A stretch of DNA of 64,000 nt from the NCBI RefSeq assembly GCF_021249345.1, contig NZ_CP089588.1, positions 1,240,001-1,304,000 on the forward strand, read 5' to 3'. Each line of letters starts with the position of its first letter. The stretch's first letter is position 1. The stretch is from Halobacterium wangiae (GTDB taxonomy: Archaea > Halobacteriota > Halobacteria > Halobacteriales > Halobacteriaceae). Of the stretch, positions 1 to 7,900 are shown one piece after another. The position numbers were made by a program, and so were the translations under genes. Under the pieces are notes generated by a model. That model was given only the letters and a program-made list of their open reading frames with translations. It did no database searches and had not been told where the DNA came from.

Positions 1-1
1 C

Positions 2-1855
2 GAGGACGACGCCGACGTCGGCGAACACACCTACGACACGGACGTCCAGTGGGAACGCATCGAACTCCCCGACGAGGTCCTGGAGGTGCGTGACGCCGTC
101 AACGAGGTCATCGAGGACCGCCTGGAGAAACTACGCGAACTGGGCGTCACGCGGGCGTCCAGCCCGGACGTCTCCCAGAAGGACCTGAACAAGATTCGCG
201 CACGCCTCCAGGAACTCATCGACAACGACGACAGCGAGGGCTACCAGGGGATGAGCGTCCACGCGGAGGTGATGAAGCTCCGCCGGGCAGTCGAACTCGT
301 GGAGACCCAGAGCGTCGAGTCCGTGCGGAGGTACTTCGAGCGCCAGCGCAACGCCGCCCGCTCGTCGGGCGCGTCGAAGGCGAGCCAGCGCCTCGTAAGC
401 GAACCCAAAGTGAAGGAGGCGATGCGGAAGGCCGACGAGTTCGACGGCCTCCACCCGAAGTTCCGGCGCGCCAGAATACTGCTCGCGGAGACGCTGGGCA
501 TCGAGGAGGGCGAGCGCGTCATCGTGTTCACGGAGTCGCGGGACACCGCCGAGGCCCTCACCGAGTTCCTCGGCCAGCACTTCGACACCCGCCGGTTCGT
601 CGGCCAGGGCGACGCCGACGGCTCCGACGGGATGACCCAGACGGAGCAACGCGAGACACTCGACGAGTTCCGGAGCGGCGAGTTCGAGGTGCTCGTCTCG
701 ACGTCCGTCGCCGAGGAGGGCCTGGACGTCCCAGAGGTCGACCTCGTGCTGTTCTTCGAACCGGTGCCGACCGCCATCCGCTCCGTCCAGCGAAAGGGCC
801 GGACCGGCCGCCAGACGGAGGGACGCGTCGTCGTGTTGATGGCCGAGGACACCCGCGACGAGGCGTACTTCTGGATCTCCCGGCGCCGCGAGCAGGAGAT
901 GGAGGACGAACTGCGCTCGCTGAAGGGCGTCGCCGACGAACTGGCCGGCGACCTCGGCGACGACCAGCGGGCGCTCGACGACTACGAGAACAGCGAGACC
1001 GACCAGGCGGACGCGTCGGAGAACGCAGCGGAGAACGCTGACGCGAGCGCCACCGCCGACGGCGGCGAGAGCACCGAGACGAGCGACGACCAGCAGGCCG
1101 GTCTCGCGGACTTCGAGGCGCCCGCCCCCGAGGACGTCGAGGGCGGCGACGAACCCGAGGAGGGTGTCACCGCCCGTGCGTCGAGCGAGGACGGCGAGAC
1201 GGTCGAGGTGGTCGTCGACCAGCGCGAACTCGACTCGAACATCGCCCGCGACCTCTCGAAGCGCGAGACCGTCGAGACGCGTCTGGAGACGCTCTCCGTG
1301 GGCGACTACGTGCTCTCGGACCGCGTGGCCGTCGAGCGGAAGTCACACGCGGACTTCATGGACACGTTGCTGGGCGGCGACCGCTCGCTGTTCGAGCAGG
1401 CCAAGGACCTGACGCGCCACTACACGCGACCCGTGCTCCTGCTGGAGGGCGACGGCGACCTCTACGCCGAGCGCAACGTCCACCCGAACGCCATCCGCGC
1501 GGCGCTGTCCTCGCTGGCGGTGGACTGGGGCGTCAGCGTCGTCCACACGCGCGGCGAGGACGACACCACGGAGATGATTCGGACCATCGCGGAGCGCGAG
1601 CAGGTCGACAACGACCGGGAGGTGAGCGCGCACGGCGAGAAGGCCGCGAAGACGCTCGGCGAGCATCAGGAGTACGTCGTCTCCGCCATCGCGGACATCG
1701 GTCCGGTCACGGCGCGCTCGCTGCTCGACGAGTTCGGGAGCGTGGAGGCCGTGATGACCGCCGGCGAGGACGACCTGCTGGACGCGGCGGGCGTCGGGCA
1801 GGTGACCGCCGAACGCATCCGCGAAGTGGTGGCGAGCGACTACCGGCCCGACTAG
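2..1855 (+). CDS. hef: Hef helicase/nuclease (FANCM/XPF-like), 5' end outside window
   Basis: This is the C-terminal 617 residues of the archaeal branched-DNA helicase/nuclease that processes stalled forks. The frame is open from the first bases, so the GTG at 86 is internal and the N-terminal helicase half lies upstream. Visible parts in order are: helicase C-terminal domain with VAEEGLDVPEVD and QRKGRTGRQ (motifs V and VI, about residues 235-265); a long acidic linker; an ERCC4-type nuclease with VERKS and a following DF (about 442-450); and tandem HhH (IADIGPVTARSLLDEFGS) at the C terminus. This is the Hef domain order, so both activities look intact. Its TAG stop overlaps the opposing stop of the stress-protein gene in a shared CTAG. 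Confidence 0.95.
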   Translation, partial: EDDADVGEHTYDTDVQWERIELPDEVLEVRDAVNEVIEDRLEKLRELGVTRASSPDVSQKDLNKIRARLQELIDNDDSEGYQGMSVHAEVMKLRRAVELVETQSVESVRRYFERQRNAARSSGASKASQRLVSEPKVKEAMRKADEFDGLHPKFRRARILLAETLGIEEGERVIVFTESRDTAEALTEFLGQHFDTRRFVGQGDADGSDGMTQTEQRETLDEFRSGEFEVLVSTSVAEEGLDVPEVDLVLFFEPVPTAIRSVQRKGRTGRQTEGRVVVLMAEDTRDEAYFWISRRREQEMEDELRSLKGVADELAGDLGDDQRALDDYENSETDQADASENAAENADASATADGGESTETSDDQQAGLADFEAPAPEDVEGGDEPEEGVTARASSEDGETVEVVVDQRELDSNIARDLSKRETVETRLETLSVGDYVLSDRVAVERKSHADFMDTLLGGDRSLFEQAKDLTRHYTRPVLLLEGDGDLYAERNVHPNAIRAALSSLAVDWGVSVVHTRGEDDTTEMIRTIAEREQVDNDREVSAHGEKAAKTLGEHQEYVVSAIADIGPVTARSLLDEFGSVEAVMTAGEDDLLDAAGVGQVTAERIREVVASDYRPD

Positions 1856-2244
1856 GGGATCACGGTGATGGGGACGCGCTCGGAGCGCAGCACCGTCTCC
1901 GCAGCGCTCCCGAGGATGGCGCGTTCGATGGTGCCGGAGCCGTGGTGGCCCATGACGACGTGGTCGTAGCCGTAGTCCGTGACGAGTTCGAGGATGTCGT
2001 CGCCGACCTTGTCCCCCGGCCGGAACTCGAGGTCGACGTCCGTGGTGACCTCGGGGACGGCGTCGACGCCCTGGGCGTCGAGGACGTTCTGCGCGCGGTT
2101 CACGATTTCGTCCGTCGCGTCCGTCTCGGCGTCCGAGAAGTGGACGACGTGGAGGTCCGCCTCGTAGCGGCGCGCCATGTCCGCGGCGAACTCCAGGGCG
2201 CGGAAGCTACAGTCCGACCCGTCGACGGGGACGAGGATGTCCAT
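1852..2244 (-). CDS. Universal stress protein, UspA family
   Basis: A single-domain UspA-fold protein of 130 residues, slightly shorter than the usual 140-150. It begins MDILVPVDGSDCSFRALEFA, the typical first strand and nucleotide-contact loop. It ends with the GHHGSGTIERAILGSAAETV stretch that carries the G-2x-G-9x-G(S/T) ATP-binding pattern, then PITVIP as last strand. It is probably cytoplasmic and ATP-binding, and family members act in stress survival; no specific partner can be inferred. It is convergent with hef, sharing a CTAG stop, and is separated from the upstream zinc-ribbon gene by about 40 bases, so the two may be co-transcribed. Confidence 0.92.
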   Translation of the reverse strand: MDILVPVDGSDCSFRALEFAADMARRYEADLHVVHFSDAETDATDEIVNRAQNVLDAQGVDAVPEVTTDVDLEFRPGDKVGDDILELVTDYGYDHVVMGHHGSGTIERAILGSAAETVLRSERVPITVIP

Positions 2245-2285
2245 GTGCGAACGTGGACCGCCCCCGGCAAATCAGTTCTGCCCGG

Positions 2286-2930
2286 CTACCGGAGCGCGGC
2301 GAGCGCTTCGGCGGCCTCCCGGGCGGCCTCCAGGTACTCGCGTGCGGTGCGCGGGTCGTCGGCGGCCGCGGCGCGGCGTGCGAGCGCCGCGATAGACGAT
2401 TCGAGCGCGTCGGCGGCCTCGCCGGACGGCGCCGCTCCGCCGGAGCGTTCGGGGAGGGACTGGGGCGCCTGCGTCCGCTCGGCGACGGCGTCCCGCGAGC
2501 GCTGCTGGTCGCGGGATCCGGGTGCGTGCGGGCCGCCGGACTTCGACGGCGGGGCGCGCCGGCCGCCGGTCTGGGCCGCGGCCGGCGGGTCCGGCTGGGA
2601 CTCCGTGGCCGTCTCGTCGGCGGTTCCCGCGTCTGCGGTCTGGGTGTCGGCTGGCTGCTCCGTGCGCGCGTTCTGCTTGGGACTGTCAGCCGCCTCCCGA
2701 GCCTGGGCCTGTTCGGCCTCGTGCTGGCAGTTCGGGCAGAACGACTCGCCGTCGTAGCGGAAGATGGGCGAGCCACAGCGGTCGCAGTGCTCGCTGGTCA
2801 TCGTCGCGCCCTGCAGGAGGAGTTCGCTCATCCGGGCGGTCGCCTCCCGGTCCTCGCGTTCGTCCTCGTACTTCTCGCGGAGTTCCTCCCGCACGGCCTC
2901 CTCGTCGAAGCCGCCGTCCGTGTCGCTCAT
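2286..2930 (-). CDS. Zinc-ribbon protein, Sjogren's syndrome/scleroderma autoantigen 1 family
   Basis: A 214-residue protein with an acidic N-terminal helix, a zinc ribbon (C49, C52, C65, C68; CDRCG and CPNC) and a long low-complexity, Gln/Ala/Pro-rich tail ending in an Ala-rich helix. The ribbon and spacing match the family named after human autoantigen p27 (SSSCA1); the function in archaea is not established. The start chosen is the ATG before [12 protein letters not shown]. The frame is open further upstream, but that extension is basic, unlike haloarchaeal proteins, and would run into the mdh promoter. It diverges from mdh. Confidence 0.85.
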   Translation of the reverse strand: MSDTDGGFDEEAVREELREKYEDEREDREATARMSELLLQGATMTSEHCDRCGSPIFRYDGESFCPNCQHEAEQAQAREAADSPKQNARTEQPADTQTADAGTADETATESQPDPPAAAQTGGRRAPPSKSGGPHAPGSRDQQRSRDAVAERTQAPQSLPERSGGAAPSGEAADALESSIAALARRAAAADDPRTAREYLEAAREAAEALAALR

Positions 2931-3056
2931 GGGCGAGGAATGGGGCGCGGCGGCGAAAAGCCTGCGGGAAGACGTGTTCGTCGTGCGTCGAATCGCCGTT
3001 CGGCGCCTGTCGGCACGCAGAGCGGCCGCGTACGGGCCGTCCATTGGCGTTACCGA

Positions 3057-3093
3057 AGCGCTTAACGGCCTGCCCGGTGGCAGTTTACGTGAT
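3057..3093 (+). promoter_or_regulatory. Probable mdh promoter
   Basis: A CGCTTAAC TATA-like element around 3058-3065, preceded by a purine-rich GAA, sits about 30 bases before the mdh ATG. This is the spacing of leaderless haloarchaeal genes. It is a sequence-based inference only. Confidence 0.5.
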
Positions 3094-4008
3094 ATGACGA
3101 AAGTCAGCATCGTGGGGGCCGCCGGCACCGTCGGCGCCGCCGCAGGCTACAATCTCGCGCTCCGCAACGTCGCCGACGAGCTCGTGTTCGTGGACATCCC
3201 CGACAAGGAAGACGAGACCGTCGGGCAGGCCGCGGACGCGAACCACGGCGTCGCCTACGACTCGAACACCGAGGTGTACCAGGGTGACTACGAGGACACC
3301 GCGGGCTCGGACGTCGTCGTCATCACGGCGGGCATCCCGCGCCAGCCCGGCCAGACCCGCATCGACCTCGCGGGCGACAACGCGCCGATCATGGAGGACA
3401 TCGGCTCCTCGATTGCCGAGCACAACGACGACTTCGTCACCGTCACGACATCGAACCCCGTCGACCTGCTCAACCGCCACCTCTACGAGACGGGCGACCG
3501 CGACCGCAACAAGGTCGTCGGCTTCGGCGGCCGCCTCGACTCCGCGCGGTTCCGCTACGTGCTCGGCCAGCGCTTCGACGCGCCCGTCCAGAACGTCGAG
3601 GCGACCATCCTCGGCGAGCACGGCGACGCCCAGGTCCCGGTGTTCTCGAAGGTCCGCGTGAACGGCACGGACCCCGACTTCGGCGACGACGAGAAGGACG
3701 AGATCCTCGGCGAACTGAAGACGTCCGCGATGAACGTCATCGAGAAGAAGGGCGCGACCCAGTGGGGTCCCGCGACGGGCGTCGCCCACATGGTCGAGGC
3801 CATCCTCCGGGACACCGGCGAGGTGCTCCCCGGCTCGGTCGTCCTCGACGGCGAGTTCGGCCTCGACGACGTCGGTCTCGGCGTCCCCGTGAAACTCGGG
3901 AGCAACGGCGTCGAGGAGGTCGTCGAGTGGGACCTCACGGAGTACGAGCGCGACCAGCTCGGCGAGGCCGCCGAGAAGCTCTCCGAGCAGTACGACAAGA
4001 TCTCGTAG
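3094..4008 (+). CDS. mdh: Malate dehydrogenase (LDH-like family)
   Basis: A 304-residue, full-length enzyme of the [LDH-like] MDH family that interconverts malate and oxaloacetate with NAD(H) in the cytoplasm (TCA cycle). Visible are the Rossmann loop [15 protein letters not shown], with Asp ending strand 2 (FVDIPDK, favouring NAD), the substrate loop [21 protein letters not shown], the catalytic His in GEHGD (about residue 176) and the [18 protein letters not shown] helix. The strongly acidic composition and length match the well-studied haloarchaeal MDH. The start is the ATG at 3094, 30 bases after a TATA-like element. A strong hairpin plus T-run follows the stop. Confidence 0.96.
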   Translation: MTKVSIVGAAGTVGAAAGYNLALRNVADELVFVDIPDKEDETVGQAADANHGVAYDSNTEVYQGDYEDTAGSDVVVITAGIPRQPGQTRIDLAGDNAPIMEDIGSSIAEHNDDFVTVTTSNPVDLLNRHLYETGDRDRNKVVGFGGRLDSARFRYVLGQRFDAPVQNVEATILGEHGDAQVPVFSKVRVNGTDPDFGDDEKDEILGELKTSAMNVIEKKGATQWGPATGVAHMVEAILRDTGEVLPGSVVLDGEFGLDDVGLGVPVKLGSNGVEEVVEWDLTEYERDQLGEAAEKLSEQYDKIS

Positions 4009-4012
4009 CGCG

Positions 4013-4087
4013 CGTCGTCCGAGCGGAGCGAGGACGACGGAACGAGCGAGCGGTGAACGGAGTGAACCGCGAGTGCAGGTTTTTCTT
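4013..4087 (+). terminator. Hairpins plus T-run after mdh
   Basis: A perfect 8-bp stem (CGTCGTCC/GGACGACG, 4013-4020 with 4032-4039, 11-base loop) is followed by a second stem (GCGGT/ACCGC, 4050-4054 with 4066-4070) and then a T-rich run (4080-4087). The position just after the stop suggests transcription termination. The loop GAGCGGAGCGA resembles loops in other hairpins of this window, so it may also be a dispersed haloarchaeal repeat. Confidence 0.6.
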
Positions 4088-4108
4088 CCCGGTCGACGAC
4101 ACGCGAGT

Positions 4109-4246
4109 ATGCGACAACGCGTCAGCTCCGGCACTGACTGGGAGGATCGCGTCGGCTACTCGCGAGCGGTCCGCACGGGCGACGAGGTCCACGTCTCGGG
4201 CACGACCGCCGTGGAGGACGGCGAGGTGGTCGCTCTCTGCGAGTAA
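4109..4246 (+). pseudogene. RidA/YjgF-family fragment (N-terminal third)
   Basis: A 45-residue reading frame: M, then [20 protein letters not shown], then [20 protein letters not shown], then a stop. This is recognisably the start of a RidA-type enamine/imine deaminase of haloarchaeal type, with the [20 protein letters not shown] signature strand pair. Family members are about 120-130 residues; the rest, including the conserved Arg and C-terminal Glu, is missing. The following bases open a different frame (4246 to about 4407) reading FGRLVGLGLLVVGLRPDRYF, which I cannot identify and which has no start. Both look like remnants of a deletion or rearrangement between mdh and the next gene. Confidence 0.65.
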
Positions 4247-4440
4247 TCAGGGCAGCGGCGGCGTTCGAGCGACTACGACGGCGATACTTCCCGCTGGAGT
4301 TCGGCCGTCTCGTCGGCCTCGGCCTCCTCGTCGTCGGTCTCCGCCCAGACCGGTACTTCCTCCCAGGGATGACACATGCTACCAATGAATACGGTAGGCT
4401 ACAGTAAGAAGGTTCGGGGCAACTCGGCGTCTCGACGGCG

Positions 4441-4650
4441 CTACCGGGCGGTGTCGATGCCCGCGACGCGGTTCACCGGGCACTTCCGGGTCGTCCCCGT
4501 CAGGACGAGGATGGCTCCCGCGAGGAACAGCGTCAGTCCGACGACGACGCCGGCCCAGACGCCGGCGAACGCCGCGGCGCTCGCGAGCACGAGCACGACG
4601 CCGACCACGAGGCGAGCGGTGCGGTCGAAGCCGCCGACGTTTCGGTCCAT
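4441..4650 (-). CDS. Small membrane protein, DUF2892/YgaP-TM type
   Basis: A 69-residue protein with two hydrophobic helices separated by a short turn (LVVGVVLVLASAAAFAGVWA and VVVGLTLFLAGAILVLTG). It has the N-terminal MDRNVGGFDRTAR and C-terminal TTRKCPVNRVAGIDT typical of DUF2892 proteins (consensus start NVG..DR..R, end CP.....G). It is an inner-membrane protein of unknown role; relatives are often fused to rhodanese domains. It lies 40 bases downstream of the ferredoxin gene on the same strand, so they may be one transcript. Confidence 0.85.
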   Translation of the reverse strand: MDRNVGGFDRTARLVVGVVLVLASAAAFAGVWAGVVVGLTLFLAGAILVLTGTTRKCPVNRVAGIDTAR

Positions 4651-4692
4651 GCACGCCGGGCTACGGACTCTCGCTCGAAAAACGTGACGCGG

Positions 4693-4941
4693 TCAGGGGA
4701 TGAGCTGTTCGCCGTCGTCGTCGTACACCGTGATGGCGTCGACGGGGCACGCCCGCGCCGCGAACTTCGCGTCCAGTTCCGCGTCCTCGGGCACCTCCCG
4801 CGAGAAGACGTCCTCCTCGGTCTCCTCACCATCGACGAGAACCGCTTTCCCAGCGTCCATGTCCTTCTCGAAGCCCTCCTCCCACTCCGCGACGCACTGG
4901 AACATTCCGATGCAGGTGTCCCGGTCGTACTCGATTCGCAT
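4693..4941 (-). CDS. Ferredoxin, single-cluster three-cysteine type
   Basis: An 82-residue acidic ferredoxin. Cysteines are seen only at 10, 16 and 65 (TCIGMFQC and RACPVDAI), so the cluster motif is C-x5-C...CP with no second cysteine between them. That arrangement is typical of [3Fe-4S] ferredoxins, or [4Fe-4S] ones with a non-Cys ligand. It probably serves as a small cytoplasmic electron carrier; no partner oxidoreductase is next to it. The start ATG fits the conserved MRIEYDRDTC beginning. A closely similar but broken copy of its first 25 codons lies at 13412-13486, in the same orientation. Confidence 0.9.
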   Translation of the reverse strand: MRIEYDRDTCIGMFQCVAEWEEGFEKDMDAGKAVLVDGEETEEDVFSREVPEDAELDAKFAARACPVDAITVYDDDGEQLIP

Positions 4942-4985
4942 AGCTGACTGTCGGAACGGGAGGGGGAAAGCGTTGGCGGGGCGGC

Positions 4986-7900
4986 TCAGTCGCGACAGCC
5001 GAGGTAGACGGCGGCGGCCGCGAGCGCGAGGAGCGCGAGCACGGCGAGTGCGACGGCGTCCTGACCGGCGCCGACGTCCGCCGAGGGTTCGGTCGTCGCC
5101 GCTGTCGTCGTACCGGGCGACTGTGCGGTGGTGGTCGTTCCAGCGGTGGTCGTCGGTCCCACGGTGGTCGTGCCCTGGGTCGTCGGAGCGGCGCGGGTCG
5201 CGACGACGAACACGGAGAGACCCGGTGCGGTCGCCTCGTAGACGACGCTGTCGGCGGTCTCGTCCACGACGCGCGTGTCGATAGCGCCCCACGCCCCGTC
5301 GTGGTGGCGGTAGAGCGTCACGTCGTCGGGCTGGACGCCGCGGTCGGCGAGCGAGTCGCGCGCGACGGTGAAGCGGAAGGTGGCTCCCGTGATGCGGTCG
5401 TCGGGCACGGACGGGTGGGCGACGTCGATGTACGCGACTGAACGCTGGCCGGCGACGGCGAACGTCGCGCCGCCCGCGGGCGGTGAGTCGGACGCGGACA
5501 CGCTGAGTGCGACGTCGCCGTCGGTGGTGGGCGTGACCGCGAGCGAGTCGAGGGAGACGCCGGCTGCGCCGAGTTCGCCAGCGGGGAACCCGATGGTCGC
5601 GGGCTGGTCGGCGCGGGCGTCGGTGACGGTGGCGTCGAAGCCGGCGTCGCCGAGCGACGTGACCGTCACGGCGGGTGCGGGTGCCGCAGGTCCGCTGCCG
5701 CCTGAGCCTGTCGATGGTGAGTCGCCGTCGGAGCCACCCGCCGGACCGCCTGACGACGGGCTGCCGCCGCTGTTCGCCGGTGCTGCGACGGTGAACGAGA
5801 CGACCTCTGTGACGCTGTTCCCGAGTTCGTCCACGACGGTCACCTCGAGCTGGTGGCTGGAGCCGTCGGCGAGCCCGGTGGCGGCGTACTCGACCGAGCT
5901 GCTCGTGATCGTGGTCGCGCCGTCGGTGGTGACGTCGGTGCCGTCGAAGAGGACGGCGGTCCGGTCGGCGTCCACGCCGGCAGGCGCGTCCGCGAAGTCG
6001 ACCCGGAGCGTCGTTGCCGTGGTGCCGGCGGCGAACTCGTGGCCGTCGACGGGGGTCGACGAGGTGATGGTGGGCGGGGTGGTGTCGGTGACGACCGCGC
6101 CGTACGTCGAGAAGTGCGTGACGGTGGCGACCCAGTACCGGCCGGTCGTGCCGTTCAGCGTGACGTTCTCGATGGTCGTCGGGACCCGCGTCCACTGACC
6201 TCTCGTCTCGTTGAAGTACCGGAATCGTACGTCGTCTCCGTCGGCGCCCTGCGGGAGCAGCGACGGATCGACGGGGATGCCGATGACGGCGTAGCTGAGG
6301 TTCCCGGTGAGTCGCTTGTCGAGTGCAGCGTCGAGGAACTGCAGGCCGGCCTGCCCGCGGACGAGCGGCGCGACCGGTACCTTGCTCTCCGTCATGGTGA
6401 CGAACGTGTCGTTGACGGAGCGGTTCGTGTTGAAGCGGACGAACAGCCCGGAGGGCTCCATCTGGACCGTGATGGTGTTGTTCGTCGTGTTCGCGGTGGT
6501 GAGCCGGGTGGTCGCGGTGTCGCTGCCGCGGTTCCCGGCGAGGTCGAGTGCGGTCACCGAGAGCCCGTACTGGCCGTCCGCGGGGGTGGCGAAGGTCCCG
6601 TTCCAGTGGTCGCCCTCGTCGGTCATCGTGACCGTCACGACGTTGCCGTCGGGCCGCTCGACGTCGACCGAGAGCGTTCCGTTCAGGAGGGGTTCGCTCG
6701 ACCTGACCGTGACGTTCGCGTTGCTCGCATCGAGCCGGGTGACGGACGCCGCGAGCGGTGGCGGCGTCCGGTCGACCACGACGCTGTCGTTCACCGTGAC
6801 GGTTCGCCAGTTACCCCGGCTGTCGGACGCCAGCACGGTCACGTCGTACTCGTCCTCGGCGAGGGCGGAGACGTCCACGGTGGTCGTCCAGTTGCCAGTG
6901 GTCCCGTTCTCGCTCGCGAACGCCGAGGCGGTGTCGCCCGCCGTCCGGGCGTTCAGGGTGACCCGGACGTCCTGGACCGTCCCGTGCGCGTCGGTGGCGT
7001 CGACCTCGAACGCGACCGTCTCGTTCTCGTAGACGACGGAGCCGTTCGGGTTCGAGTCGTCCGCGTACGAGCCGGTCACGTTCACCGCGTGGATGGTCGG
7101 GTCGGCACCGTCGTAGCTCGTCCCGGCGAGCGTGACGTTCACGGCCTCCTCGCCCGGGCTGTCGCTGTGGACCGTCAGCGTCGCCTCTGACGCGCCGAGT
7201 CCCGTCGGTGCGTACTCGACGACGAACGCGTTGGTGCCGCCGTAGCCGAGGACGTCGGTCGCGTTCCCACCGACGACAGCGAAGTCGGTCGCGTTCGGCC
7301 CGGAGAGCGTCGCGCCGGAGACCGTGAGGTTCAGGTCACCGACGTTGGCGACGGTGAGCGTCTCCCGGGCAGTCGTGCCGGCCGGGACGGTGCCGAAGTC
7401 GACCTCGTCTCTGGCGATGGCGACGTCGGCGGTACCGGTGGTGGACGCGTCGACGACGGTGATGGTCACCGTCCCGCCGGCGGCCTGCTCGCCGTGTTCG
7501 TCCTCGACCCAGTACGTGAAGCTGTCGACGCCGACGAAGTCCGGGTCCGGCGTGTACTCGAACCCGCCAGTCACGGAGAACCGATTGAGGTCGCCGTGGC
7601 TCGGATTCCCGTGGTACTTCGTGACCACGCCGTCGCCGTCGAGGTCGTAGTCGTTCGCGAGCACGCCCGGCGCGCTCACGTCTAGCGTCTCGCCCTGGAG
7701 GACGACGTAGTCGTCCGGGACGGGTTCGGGCGCGCGGTTCGGGTCCGGGAGCACCGTGACGGTGACGACCCCGCCAGCGGCCGTCGCACCGTGTTCGTCC
7801 TCGACCCAGTAGGCGAAGCTGTCGGTCCCCGTGAAGCCCGGGTCGGGGCGGTACTCGAACCCGCCAGTCACGGAGAACCGGTTGAGGGTGCCGTGGCTCG

